Assembly (NCBI GenBank): GCA_050245915.1
Contig: JBFWWZ010000019.1
Coordinates: forward strand, 1-45,429
Reading direction: 5' to 3'
Length of the DNA stretch: 45,429 bases
DNA from: JBDSKH01 sp050245915
Lineage (GTDB): Bacteria > Actinomycetota > Actinomycetes > Actinomycetales > Microbacteriaceae
This document shows positions 24,021-31,910 of the stretch, one piece after another. The notes under the pieces are model-generated. The model did not search any database. It saw only the letters and a program-made list of their open reading frames with translations, and had not been told where the DNA came from. Positions within the stretch are counted from its first letter, which is position 1, and each line of letters starts with the position of its first letter. The translations under genes and the position numbers were made by a program.

Positions 24021-25496
24021 ATGAGCGAATCCGTCAGCCTTCCGGCACTCGGCGAGAGTGTCACCGAGGGCACGGTCACCCGCTGGCTGAAGAAGGTCGG
24101 CGACCGTGTGGAGGTCGACGAGCCGCTGCTCGAGGTCTCCACCGACAAGGTCGACACCGAGATCCCGTCGCCCGTGGCCGGCGTGATCGAGGCGATCCTG
24201 GTCGCCGAGGACGAGACCGTCGAGGTCGGGACCGCCCTCGTCACCATCGGTGACGGTTCGGGTGCCGCTGCGACCCCGGCCGCCGCCCCGGCTCCCGAGG
24301 CCGCCACCGCTCCGGCCGCGCCGGCTCCCGCCGAGGAACCGGTTCCGACCCCGGAGCAGGCGGTTCCCGAGGCGCCCTCCACCGAGCAGCCCGTCGCCGC
24401 GCCGGCGACACCGGCCGCCGCAGAGCAGCAGGCCGCCCCGATGCAGGCCGCCCCGGCACCGGTCGAGCCCGCACCCGCTGCGGCCGCCGCTCCCGCCCCG
24501 GCCGCCGCTCCCGCCCCGGCCGCCGCTCCCGCCCCGGCGCCCGCTGCCGCTCCGGCACCCCCCGCCGCGTCCATCTCGACCGCCCACGCGGGCTACGTCA
24601 CGCCGATCGTCCGCAAGCTCGCGAACGACAACGGCGTCGACCTGGACAGCATCAACGGCACCGGTGTCGGCGGCCGCATCCGCAAACAGGATGTCCTCGC
24701 GGCTGTCGCAGGCACCGCACCGGCCGCCGCGGCCGGGTCCGCCAGCGCCCCGACCCCCGCTCCGAAGCTCGAGACGTCGACCCTGCGCGGCACCACCGCT
24801 CCGATGTCGCGACTGCGCAAGGTCGTCGCCGAACGCGCGGTCGTCTCGATGCAGACGATGGCCCAGCTCACCACCGTGGTCGAGGTCGACGTGACCAAGG
24901 TTGCGGCGTTCCGCGACGAGGTGAAGGCCGCGTTCCAGGCGAAGACCGGCACCAAGCTGAACTTCCTGCCGTTCTTCACGCTGGCCGCCGCCGAGGCGCT
25001 GCGCGCGTTCCCGATCATCAACGCGACGGTCGACGGCGACAACATCGTCTACCCGGACCACGAGAACATCAGCATCGCGGTCGACACCGAGCGCGGCCTG
25101 CTCACTCCGGTGCTGCGCGACGCGGGCGACCTGAATCTCGCCCAGATCGCCCAGCAGATCGCCGACCTGGCCGAGCGCACCCGCGACAACAAGCTGAAGC
25201 CCGACGAGCTCGCCGGCGGCACGTTCACGCTGACCAACACCGGGTCGCGCGGTGCGCTGTTCGACACGCCGGTCGTGTTCCTCCCGCAGGTCGCCATCCT
25301 CGGGACCGGGATCGTGCAGAAGAAGCCGGTCGTCGTCACGGACGGCGGGCTCGATGCGATCGCGATCCGATCCGTGGTGTACCTGGCCCTGTCGTACGAC
25401 CACCGCATCGTGGACGGTGCCGACGCGGCCCGCTTCCTCACCGCGGTGAAGGACCGTCTCGAGAGCGGCGACTTCGCCGGCAACCTCGGCATCTAA
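24021..25496 (+). CDS. sucB: 2-oxoacid dehydrogenase E2 component (dihydrolipoamide acyltransferase)
   Basis: A 491-residue E2 core enzyme. One N-terminal lipoyl domain (about residues 1-80) has the lipoylated lysine in STDKVDTE. An Ala/Pro-rich linker of about 110 residues follows, then a peripheral-subunit-binding domain (TPIVRKLANDNGVDLDSINGTG...GRIRKQDVLAA) and the catalytic domain ending with SYDHRIVDGADAARFL. The annotation as succinyltransferase is conventional. In Corynebacterium and Mycobacterium the equivalent protein is the shared E2 (DlaT/AceF) of a combined pyruvate/2-oxoglutarate complex, and the same is likely here. The linker is encoded partly by an 18-bp tandem repeat. Lipoate genes lipB and lipA are downstream. 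Confidence 0.92.
   Translation: MSESVSLPALGESVTEGTVTRWLKKVGDRVEVDEPLLEVSTDKVDTEIPSPVAGVIEAILVAEDETVEVGTALVTIGDGSGAAATPAAAPAPEAATAPAAPAPAEEPVPTPEQAVPEAPSTEQPVAAPATPAAAEQQAAPMQAAPAPVEPAPAAAAAPAPAAAPAPAAAPAPAPAAAPAPPAASISTAHAGYVTPIVRKLANDNGVDLDSINGTGVGGRIRKQDVLAAVAGTAPAAAAGSASAPTPAPKLETSTLRGTTAPMSRLRKVVAERAVVSMQTMAQLTTVVEVDVTKVAAFRDEVKAAFQAKTGTKLNFLPFFTLAAAEALRAFPIINATVDGDNIVYPDHENISIAVDTERGLLTPVLRDAGDLNLAQIAQQIADLAERTRDNKLKPDELAGGTFTLTNTGSRGALFDTPVVFLPQVAILGTGIVQKKPVVVTDGGLDAIAIRSVVYLALSYDHRIVDGADAARFLTAVKDRLESGDFAGNLGI
24489..24542 (+). repeat. 18-bp tandem repeat in the E2 linker
   Basis: GCTCCCGCCCCGGCCGCC occurs twice exactly (24489-24506, 24507-24524) and a third time with changes at the end (24525-24542). 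It encodes APAPAA units of the flexible linker. Confidence 0.8.
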
Positions 25497-26821
25497 TCCA
25501 TCCGCGCGACGTAGTCGCGTATCCGCCACCCGGCCTCGCCCTTCATCAGAAGGACCGAGGCCGGCTGGCTTTCCGGGGCGAGGTCCACGAGCACCGAGTC
25601 GCCGAGCCTCTCGACGACCATCGCGCCCCGCGCATCGGGATGCGGCGGCTGCTCGCCCTCGGCGATGATCGCCTGGATCGCCCCGCGGTCGTCATCGAGT
25701 GCCGCGGAGCCCCGCTCATCCACCTCATCGAGGCAGAGCATCGACAGGTCGCGCAGGCAGTCGTCGCGTCGCGCAAGGAGCCCGTTCAGGGCCTCCAGGG
25801 GATCGTCGGGCGTGAGCGGCGGCACCACGGCCTCAGGGTTCGCAGCGGCGTCCGGGGTCGCGGCGGCGCCCGCGTCAGCGTCCGCGGCGGGGGGCGCGTC
25901 GACAGCGGGTTCCGCTGACGGAATCGCGGCGAGGGCGACCACGAGCACGAGCGCGGCTGCGCCTGCGGCCAGCGCGAGCCGCCTGCGTTGCGGCGACCAC
26001 GCGTTCCAGACCGTGAGAACCCGCTCGCGCGCGACGACGGCCGGACCGAGCGCAAAAAGCCGGGTCAACGAGCCCACGAGTTCGGGCGCGGGCGGCTCGG
26101 GAACCGCACGCACCCCGATCGCGCGTGCCTCAGCAGGCGGCTCTTCCGGCGCGTCGAAGACCACCGGCCGCGCGGCCGCGAGCTCGAACAGCCCGCGCCC
26201 GATCCGCGACTCGAGATCGCGGTCCTCCGAAGCTTCGAGCCCCGCGGCGAAGGCCTGCGCGGCCGCTGCGCGCGTACCGCTCACCCGGCCGAGGACCGCG
26301 ACCACGAGTGCCACCAGCGCCCGCCGATCCGCGACGACCCCGGTGACCTGCTCGCGCACCACCTCGGGCACGCCCGGCTCGAACACGGTCATGCTGCCGG
26401 AGCCGATGAGCACCGGAGCGCCGTCATCGCGGAACAGGACGTGCTCGGCGGAGACGGCTCCGTGGGAGACGCCCGCCTCGTGCATGTGCTGCAGCGCCGC
26501 GGCGAGGGGTGCGAGGATCGTGACGGCCTCCCCGGCATCCAGGGTGCGCCGCGCCGACAGCAGCTTGGCGAGCGACCCCCGCGGGAGCCGCGGAAGCACG
26601 AAGACGACCTCGTCGGGCTGCACGGAGATGTCGGCCAGCGCGACGACATGGTCGTGCGCGGACCGATGCAACGCCAGCGCCTCCCGCGCCGGCTGACCGG
26701 GCGCGGATGCATCGAGCACCTTGAGCACCAGGTCGCCGGGGGCGAGCCAGCAGGAGGAGCGCTCACCCGTGCCGAGCAGCCGAAGCACCCGGTGCCCCGC
26801 GATCGTCCGTTCATCTGCCAC
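25493..26821 (-). CDS. Membrane-anchored pseudokinase with an extracytoplasmic domain
   Basis: A 442-residue protein with an N-terminal Ser/Thr-kinase-like fold (about 1-250), a membrane helix (281-301), an Ala/Pro/Asp-rich linker and an outer domain (about 340-442) with two cysteines (C355, C363) that could form a disulphide. The VLK lysine (K34) is kept. The HRD catalytic loop is SHGAVSAEHVLF (119-130), with no aspartate, and the DFG segment is LIGSGS (138-143). It should not phosphorylate by the usual mechanism. The GTG at 26821 (VADERTIAGHRVLRLLG) starts just before the first kinase strand and has CAGGCT six bases upstream; a longer GTG start at 26896 is possible. Its 3' end overlaps the E2 stop region. 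Confidence 0.75.
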   Translation of the reverse strand: MADERTIAGHRVLRLLGTGERSSCWLAPGDLVLKVLDASAPGQPAREALALHRSAHDHVVALADISVQPDEVVFVLPRLPRGSLAKLLSARRTLDAGEAVTILAPLAAALQHMHEAGVSHGAVSAEHVLFRDDGAPVLIGSGSMTVFEPGVPEVVREQVTGVVADRRALVALVVAVLGRVSGTRAAAAQAFAAGLEASEDRDLESRIGRGLFELAAARPVVFDAPEEPPAEARAIGVRAVPEPPAPELVGSLTRLFALGPAVVARERVLTVWNAWSPQRRRLALAAGAAALVLVVALAAIPSAEPAVDAPPAADADAGAAATPDAAANPEAVVPPLTPDDPLEALNGLLARRDDCLRDLSMLCLDEVDERGSAALDDDRGAIQAIIAEGEQPPHPDARGAMVVERLGDSVLVDLAPESQPASVLLMKGEAGWRIRDYVARMD

Positions 26822-26906
26822 CGGCCCAGCCTGCGCTGCGGCGGGTCCGCTGGAGGCCGCCCAGAGCAGACGGTGGGACCGGTCGGGCTTCCGCACCTCG
26901 GGAGGA

Positions 26907-26912
26907 TAGGCT
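26907..26912 (+). promoter_or_regulatory. -10 element TAGGCT of lipB (leaderless)
   Basis: TAGGCT is seven bases before the GTG start of lipB. Confidence 0.55.
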
Positions 26913-26919
26913 TCTGCGC

Positions 26920-27585
26920 GTGGTCGACTACGTCGTCACGGGGCTAAGCGCCAACTCCGTGCCGTATTCGGTCGCTCTGGAACAGCAGCGTGCCCTGCAC
27001 GCCGATGTCGCGAGCGGCCGGGCGCCAGACACCGTCCTCCTTCTGGAGCACCCGTCCGTGTACACGGCGGGCAAGCGCACCGAGCCGCACGAGAGGCCGA
27101 CCGACGGCACGCCCGTCGTCGATGTCGACCGCGGCGGCAAGATCACCTGGCACGGACCGGGCCAGCTCGTCGGGTATCCGATCGTGCGCCTCGCCGATCC
27201 CGTCGACGTCGTCGCGTACGTGCGGCGCCTCGAGAGCATGATCATCGAGGTGCTCGCCGAGGTCGGGATACCCGGCACCCGGGTCGAGGGGCGCTCCGGC
27301 GTCTGGCTGACCGGCCCCGGCCGCGCCGCGGGCGAGAAGATCGCCGCCATCGGCATTCGGGTCGCCGACGGCGTCACCATGCACGGGTTCTCGCTGAACT
27401 GCAGCAACGGCTTCGAGGCCTACGAGACGATCGTCGCCTGCGGGCTTGCGGATGCCGGGGTCACCAGCATCACGCGCGAGCTGGGCAGGGTGGTCACCCC
27501 CGCCGACGTGATCCCCCTCATCGAACGACACTTCGTGCGCTTCCTCGAACCGAGCCTCGCCACCAAGCCGCGAGTGTTCGCATGA
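26920..27585 (+). CDS. lipB: Octanoyltransferase LipB
   Basis: A 221-residue lipoyl(octanoyl) transferase. It moves octanoate from acyl carrier protein to the lipoyl lysine of E2 and H proteins, the first step of lipoate synthesis. The family signature RGGKITWHGPGQLVGYP starts at residue 71. The catalytic pair is Lys140 (GEKIAAIG) and Cys174 (IVACGL). The GTG start follows TAGGCT by seven bases and no ribosome site is seen. The stop overlaps the lipA start (ATGA), coupling the two enzymes. Confidence 0.96.
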   Translation: MVDYVVTGLSANSVPYSVALEQQRALHADVASGRAPDTVLLLEHPSVYTAGKRTEPHERPTDGTPVVDVDRGGKITWHGPGQLVGYPIVRLADPVDVVAYVRRLESMIIEVLAEVGIPGTRVEGRSGVWLTGPGRAAGEKIAAIGIRVADGVTMHGFSLNCSNGFEAYETIVACGLADAGVTSITRELGRVVTPADVIPLIERHFVRFLEPSLATKPRVFA

Positions 27586-28583
27586 GCCCCGCGACGCAGG
27601 TCGACGCGAACGGACGCAAGCTGCTGCGCCTCGAGGTGCGCAACGCCGAGGTGCCGATCGAGCGCAAGCCCGAGTGGATCAAGACGCGCGCGAAGATGGG
27701 GCCCGAGTACACCGCGCTGCACAGCCTCGTGAAGGAGGAGGACCTCCACACCGTGTGCCAGGAAGCCGGCTGCCCGAACATCTACGAATGCTGGGAAGAC
27801 CGTGAGGCCACATTCCTGATCGGCGGCAGCCAGTGCACGCGGCGCTGCGACTTCTGCCAGATCGACACCGGCAAGCCCGCCGATTACGACACGGACGAAC
27901 CGCGTCGCGTCGCCGAGTCGGTGACCCGGATGGGGCTGCGCTACGCGACCGTGACCGGTGTCGCGCGCGACGACCTCCCCGACGAGGGCGCCTGGCTGCA
28001 CGCCGAGACGGTGCGCGCGATCCACGCCGCGAATCCGGGGACCGGGGTCGAGATCCTGGCGACCGACTTCTCCGGCAACCCCGACCTGCTCGCGGAGGTC
28101 TTCGAGAGCAGGCCCGAGGTGTTCGCGCACAATGTCGAGACGGTGCCGCGCATCTTCAAGCGCATCCGTCCGGCGTTCCGGTACGAGCGCTCGCTCGGCG
28201 TGCTGACCCAGGCGCGCGCAGCGGGGCTGATCACCAAGTCCAACCTGATCCTCGGGATGGGCGAGGAGCGCAGCGAGATCAGCCAGGCGCTGCACGACCT
28301 GCACGACGCCGGAACCGACATCATCACCGTCACCCAGTACCTGCGGCCGAGCGCGCGCCACCTGCCGGTTGCGCGGTGGGTCACGCCGGCGGAGTTCGTG
28401 GAGATCAAGGAGGAGGCGGAAGCCATCGGGTTCCTGGGCGTGCTCGCCGGACCGCTGGTGCGCTCGAGCTACCGGGCCGGGCGCCTGTGGGCCCGGTCGA
28501 TGATGGCGAAGGGGCGCAGCATCCCGGAATCGCTGCAGCACCTCGCCGACGCCGAGCTCGGCTTCGCGCAAGCGGTGTCCTGA
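27582..28583 (+). CDS. lipA: Lipoyl synthase LipA
   Basis: A 333-residue radical-SAM enzyme that inserts two sulphurs into protein-bound octanoyl groups. The auxiliary [4Fe-4S] cluster ligands are C59, C64 and C70 (CQEAGCPNIYEC). The radical-SAM cluster is C85, C89 and C92 (CTRRCDFC). The C-terminal serine ligand motif RSSYRAG is present. The ATG overlaps the lipB stop. Its product activates the E2 encoded upstream at 24021-25496. Confidence 0.97.
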   Translation: MSPATQVDANGRKLLRLEVRNAEVPIERKPEWIKTRAKMGPEYTALHSLVKEEDLHTVCQEAGCPNIYECWEDREATFLIGGSQCTRRCDFCQIDTGKPADYDTDEPRRVAESVTRMGLRYATVTGVARDDLPDEGAWLHAETVRAIHAANPGTGVEILATDFSGNPDLLAEVFESRPEVFAHNVETVPRIFKRIRPAFRYERSLGVLTQARAAGLITKSNLILGMGEERSEISQALHDLHDAGTDIITVTQYLRPSARHLPVARWVTPAEFVEIKEEAEAIGFLGVLAGPLVRSSYRAGRLWARSMMAKGRSIPESLQHLADAELGFAQAVS

Positions 28584-28610
28584 GGAGCGCGGTAGGCGCG
28601 TATCGAAGGG
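28581..28610 (+). repeat. Possible decayed copy of the dispersed intergenic repeat
   Basis: Directly after lipA, GAGGAGCGCG...GCGCGTATCGAA resembles the GAGTAGCGCG...GCGTATCGAAACC form of the element described at 5279-5350, with self-complementary GCGC arms. The outer GGTT/AACC ends are lost. The match is partial and made by eye. Confidence 0.35.
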
Positions 28611-28613
28611 CCG

Positions 28614-28619
28614 TAGGCT
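28614..28619 (+). promoter_or_regulatory. -10 element TAGGCT of the DUF4191 gene (leaderless)
   Basis: TAGGCT ends six bases before the ATG at 28626. Confidence 0.6.
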
Positions 28620-28625
28620 GAGTGC

Positions 28626-29321
28626 ATGGCACGAAGCACCCCCGAGAAGGAACCCGGCCGCATCAAGCAGATGTGGCAGGTGTTCCAGATGACCCGCCGG
28701 TACGACTCCGCGATCATCCCGCTGCTGCTCGCAGCGTTCATCGTGCCGGTCGGCCTTGCCGTGCTGCTGTCGGTGCTGTTCTCGCGCGACAACATCCTGG
28801 GCCTCGTGCTCTACATCATCGCGGGCGTGCTCGCGGGCGTGCTGCTCGTCCTCATCGTGCTCGGGCGCCGCGCCGAGGCCGCGGCCTACTCGCAGATCGC
28901 CGGCAAGCCGGGCGCCGTGGGTGCCGTGCTGAAGAGCGGCCTGCGCCGCAGCTGGACCGGCAGCGAGATGCCCGTCGTCGTGAACAAGAGCCAGGATGCC
29001 GTCTATCGCGCCGTCGGCCGCGGCGGTGTCGTGCTCATCGGCGAGGGCCCACGCTCGCGCACGCAGCCGATGCTCGACAAGGAGCGCGCGAACGTGCACC
29101 GCGTGCTGCCGAACGTGCCGATCAACCTGCTCTACGTGGGGCCCGACCCCGACTCGATCCCGCTCACCAAGATCGTGCCGTCGCTCGCGCGGTTCAAGCG
29201 CACGCTCACCAAAGCCGAGGTGCTCGCGGTCAGCAACCGGCTCGCGTCGCTCGGTCGCAACGGCATGCCGATCCCGAAAGGCATCGACCCGATGCGGGTT
29301 CGCGCACAGCGTCCGCGCTAG
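28626..29321 (+). CDS. DUF4191 membrane protein
   Basis: A 231-residue protein of the actinobacterial DUF4191 family (M. tuberculosis Rv2219 type), found between lipA and glnA1. A basic N-terminus (MARSTPEKEPGRIKQMWQVFQM) precedes two membrane helices (IIPLLLAAFIVPVGLAVLL and LGLVLYIIAGVLAGVLLVLIVL). A cytoplasmic domain follows with GRGGVVLIGEGPRSR, NLLYVGPDPDSIPL and RNGMPIPKGIDP. No function is known. The ATG is supported by the TAGGCT six bases upstream. Confidence 0.9.
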   Translation: MARSTPEKEPGRIKQMWQVFQMTRRYDSAIIPLLLAAFIVPVGLAVLLSVLFSRDNILGLVLYIIAGVLAGVLLVLIVLGRRAEAAAYSQIAGKPGAVGAVLKSGLRRSWTGSEMPVVVNKSQDAVYRAVGRGGVVLIGEGPRSRTQPMLDKERANVHRVLPNVPINLLYVGPDPDSIPLTKIVPSLARFKRTLTKAEVLAVSNRLASLGRNGMPIPKGIDPMRVRAQRPR

Positions 29322-29331
29322 AACCCGCGCG

Positions 29332-29745
29332 TCACACGCGCACCAGCATGGTGCCCGCCAGCCGGTCGTGAAGGCCCCGTTGGTCACGGTCGAAGAGCAG
29401 CGGCGGGATCGCGAGGCACAGCAGCACGGTGCGGACCACCGGCCGCCACAGCCCCAGGCGGGCCGGCACGACCGGAACCACGCGCATCCCGAGCAGCAGG
29501 TGACCCACACTGCCGCTCACGAGCCACAGGAACACCAGCTGCGCCGCCCCGAAGATCGCGAGCGTCGCCCACGCGTTCGGCTGGAACGGGCCCTCGGGGA
29601 AGAACGCCACCGAGACCACCCAGGCGATTCCCCAGTCGATGAACAGGGCAGCGATCCGGCGGCCGAGCCGTGCGATCGAGCGCGGTCCGGTCTCGGGGAG
29701 ACCGAGCCGTTCGCCCGGCCAGCGGGAGTCTGAGGCATCCGTCAC
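29332..29745 (-). CDS. RDD family membrane protein
   Basis: A 137-residue protein with the RDD pattern: an Arg in LGRRIAALFIDWGIAW (with the Asp four residues after the helix start), a second helix region LVFLWLVSGSVGHLLLGMRVV, and the closing FDRDQRGLHDRLAGTMLV motif. RDD proteins are small integral membrane proteins, some linked to transport; the function here is unknown. It converges on DUF4191 with a 10-base gap and starts at a GTG placed six bases after TAGGCT. Confidence 0.9.
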   Translation of the reverse strand: MTDASDSRWPGERLGLPETGPRSIARLGRRIAALFIDWGIAWVVSVAFFPEGPFQPNAWATLAIFGAAQLVFLWLVSGSVGHLLLGMRVVPVVPARLGLWRPVVRTVLLCLAIPPLLFDRDQRGLHDRLAGTMLVRV

Positions 29746-29751
29746 CCGGCC

Positions 29752-29757
29752 AGCCTA
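29752..29757 (-). promoter_or_regulatory. -10 element TAGGCT of the RDD gene (leaderless)
   Basis: TAGGCT ends six bases before the GTG at 29745. It lies 12 bases from the GlnR box of glnA1. Confidence 0.6.
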
Positions 29758-29768
29758 CGGAGGCCGCC

Positions 29769-29806
29769 GTAACATCCCCGAAACAGAAGCGACACCCTCG
29801 GGAAAC
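29769..29806 (+). promoter_or_regulatory. GlnR box upstream of glnA1
   Basis: Four half-sites with exact six-base spacing: GTAAC (29769), GAAAC (29780), GACAC (29791) and GAAAC (29802). This fits the actinobacterial GlnR consensus gTnAC-n6-GaAAC repeated twice. GlnR is the OmpR-type nitrogen regulator that controls glnA in Streptomyces and Mycobacterium. Confidence 0.8.
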
Positions 29807-29816
29807 GGCCGCCCTC

Positions 29817-29822
29817 TACCCT
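29817..29822 (+). promoter_or_regulatory. Candidate -10 element TACCCT of glnA1
   Basis: It lies 10 bases after the GlnR box, so the box overlaps the -35 region. The predicted leader is about 50 bases. Confidence 0.4.
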
Positions 29823-29878
29823 CGGGACTGGCTGCACCCAGCAGTCCACGATCCACTGCGCCTTTGGAGTTCCGCCCT

Positions 29879-31315
29879 ATGTCCACTCCCCTGTTCAAGG
29901 ACTCGTCCGAGGTCCTCAAGTTCATCAAGGACACCGACGTCAAGTTCCTCGACATCCGGTTCACCGATCTGCCGGGCATCCAGCAGCACTTCAACATCCC
30001 CGCCGCCACCGTCGACGAGGACTTCTTCACCGTCGGCCAGCTGTTCGACGGCTCGTCGATCCGCGGATTCCAGTCGATCCACGAGTCGGACCTTCAGCTC
30101 ATCCCGGACATCTCGACCGCATTCGTCGACCCGTTCCGCACGGAGCGCACCCTCGTCATCATCTTCGACATCTACAACCCGCGCAGCGGCGAGATCTACG
30201 GCCGCGACCCGCGTCAGGTCGCGAAGAAGGCGGAGAAGTACCTCGCCTCGACCGGCATCGCCGACACGGCCTACTTCGCCCCCGAGGCCGAGTTCTTCAT
30301 CTTCGACAACGTGCAGTACGAGGTGAAGCAGAACAAGAGCTACTACGAGGTCGACTCCTCCGAGGCCGCCTGGAACTCGGGCCGCGAAGAGGAGGGCGGG
30401 AACCTCGCCAACAAGACGCCCTACAAGGGCGGCTACTTCCCCGTCACCCCCGTCGACCAGCACGCCGACCTGCGCGACGACATCGTGCTCAAGCTCATCG
30501 AGGTCGGCCTCGAGGTCGAGCGCTCGCACCACGAGGTCGGCACCGCCGGCCAGGGCGAGATCAACTACAAGTTCGACACGATGGTCCACGCGGCCGACGA
30601 CATCCTGAAGTTCAAGTACATCGTCAAGAACACCGCCCTCGAGTGGGGCAAGGTCGCGACCTTCATGCCGAAGCCGCTCATGGGCGACAACGGCTCGGGC
30701 ATGCACACCCACCAGTCGCTGTGGAACGACGGCAAGCCGCTGTTCTACGACGAGAAGGGATACGGCGGGCTCAGCGACATCGCCCGCTGGTACATCGGCG
30801 GCATCCTGAAGCACGCCCCCGCCATCGCCGCCTTCACCAACCCGACCGTCAACTCCTACCACCGGCTTATCCCCGGCTTCGAGGCCCCGGTCAACCTGGT
30901 GTACTCGGCCGGCAACCGCTCGGCATCGATCCGCATCCCGATCACCGGCACCAACCCGAAGGCGAAGCGCATCGAGTACCGGGCGCCGGATGCCTCCGGT
31001 AACCCCTACCTGGCGTTCGCGGCCCAGCTGATGGCCGGGCTCGACGGCATCAAGAACAAGATCGAGCCGCACGAGCCGGTCGACAAAGACCTGTACGAGC
31101 TCCCGCCGGAGGAGGCGAAGGGCATCCCGCAGCTGCCGGGTTCGCTCGACGCCGCCCTGGCCGCGCTCGAGGCCGACCACGACTTCCTCCTCGAGGGCGG
31201 CGTGTTCACCCAGGACCTCATCGACACCTGGATCGACTACAAGCGCGAGAAGGAGCTGCTCCCCTTCGCGCAGCGTCCGCACCCGTTCGAGTACGAGCTG
31301 TACTTCGGGGTCTGA
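29879..31315 (+). CDS. glnA1: Glutamine synthetase type I
   Basis: A 478-residue glutamine synthetase that makes glutamine from glutamate, ammonia and ATP. It has the beta-grasp start (VKFLDIRFTDLPGIQQHF), the FFIFDN catalytic segment with the APEAEFF metal ligands, FMPKPLMGDNGSGMHTH, and NSYHRLIPGFEAP. The adenylylation site is Tyr406 in DLYELPPEE, matching a GSI-beta enzyme controlled by GlnE, whose gene is nearby. The ATG at 29879 (MSTPLFKDSSEVL) has GGAG nine bases upstream. A GlnR box lies 73-110 bases upstream and a strong terminator follows. Confidence 0.97.
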   Translation: MSTPLFKDSSEVLKFIKDTDVKFLDIRFTDLPGIQQHFNIPAATVDEDFFTVGQLFDGSSIRGFQSIHESDLQLIPDISTAFVDPFRTERTLVIIFDIYNPRSGEIYGRDPRQVAKKAEKYLASTGIADTAYFAPEAEFFIFDNVQYEVKQNKSYYEVDSSEAAWNSGREEEGGNLANKTPYKGGYFPVTPVDQHADLRDDIVLKLIEVGLEVERSHHEVGTAGQGEINYKFDTMVHAADDILKFKYIVKNTALEWGKVATFMPKPLMGDNGSGMHTHQSLWNDGKPLFYDEKGYGGLSDIARWYIGGILKHAPAIAAFTNPTVNSYHRLIPGFEAPVNLVYSAGNRSASIRIPITGTNPKAKRIEYRAPDASGNPYLAFAAQLMAGLDGIKNKIEPHEPVDKDLYELPPEEAKGIPQLPGSLDAALAALEADHDFLLEGGVFTQDLIDTWIDYKREKELLPFAQRPHPFEYELYFGV

Positions 31316-31334
31316 CGGTCCACACAGCAGAGGC

Positions 31335-31370
31335 GGGCCGCATCCTTTCGGGGGTGCGGCCCGTTTCGCT
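31335..31370 (+). terminator. Rho-independent-type terminator after glnA1
   Basis: GGGCCGCA (31335-31342) pairs with TGCGGCCC (31355-31362), followed by GTTTCGCT. The T tract is short, as is usual in actinobacteria. The bases from 31371 to 31477 hold nothing I can recognise. Confidence 0.75.
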
Positions 31371-31477
31371 GCTCGACGGCTGTCGACGATCTACACGCAT
31401 ACGGCGGCTCGGGCTCCGTGGGGGCTCGAGGGCGGCGCACCGTGTGGAACCTCGAAAACGGCTGTCACGGGTACGGC

Positions 31478-31867
31478 TCACGCGGTACGCAGGAACCGGA
31501 ACTCGCGCCGCCGCAGCAGCGTGAGCACCACCCGCGCGAAGCGGCCGAACGCCTTCCGCCCCGCTGCCGTCGGGTACGGCTCGATGCCGACGACCTTCCA
31601 CTCGCGGCCGCCCCGCAGAATCGTGCATCCGCCTGCGGCGACGACGTTCCGGTACCACTGCACCTGATCACCGTAGGTGAGCTCCGCCACGAAACCGCCG
31701 TCGACCGGTGCGAGCATGATCGGCGTCTCGTACACGGCTCCGGACTTCCGCCCGACGTGCCGCACGATCCAGAACGTCATCGGCCCGTGCGATCTCCCCT
31801 CCCGCGCCAGCCGCAGCGTGCGGGGATTCAGATGCTCCCCGATGAAGCGCAGCCACCAGGTCTTCAC
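31478..31867 (-). CDS. Nitroreductase/deazaflavin-dependent oxidoreductase family protein (DUF385)
   Basis: A 129-residue protein resembling the actinobacterial F420/FMN-binding split-barrel family DUF385 (Ddn-like). Typical segments are TWWLRFIGEHLNPRTLRLAR, IVRHVGRKSGAVYETPIML, VAELTYGDQVQWYRNVVAAGG and TILRGGREWKVV. The GRKSG and WYRN segments contact the cofactor phosphate and ring in relatives. The physiological substrate is unknown and it is not clear whether this organism makes F420. I chose the GTG at 31867, with GAGG eight bases upstream; GTGs at 31876 and 31942 are alternatives. It diverges from the membrane-protein gene at 31911. Confidence 0.82.
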   Translation of the reverse strand: MKTWWLRFIGEHLNPRTLRLAREGRSHGPMTFWIVRHVGRKSGAVYETPIMLAPVDGGFVAELTYGDQVQWYRNVVAAGGCTILRGGREWKVVGIEPYPTAAGRKAFGRFARVVLTLLRRREFRFLRTA

Positions 31868-31898
31868 GAGCCGCACCTCGCCGCCTGCCCCGTGCGGA

Positions 31899-31904
31899 TA
31901 GGGT
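31899..31904 (+). promoter_or_regulatory. -10 element TAGGGT of the 31911 gene (leaderless)
   Basis: TAGGGT ends six bases before the GTG at 31911. Confidence 0.55.
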
Positions 31905-31910
31905 GACGTC

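Noticed and set aside
24489..24542. CRISPR-like repeats
   Set aside because: The units are contiguous without spacers and encode the Ala/Pro linker of E2.
28581..28610. Terminator of lipA
   Set aside because: The GCGC arms are short and no T tract follows; it fits a decayed repeat better.
31371..31477. A small gene or RNA between the glnA1 terminator and the DUF385 gene
   Set aside because: No start with a ribosome site or -10 match and no compact fold or tRNA-like structure could be recognised.
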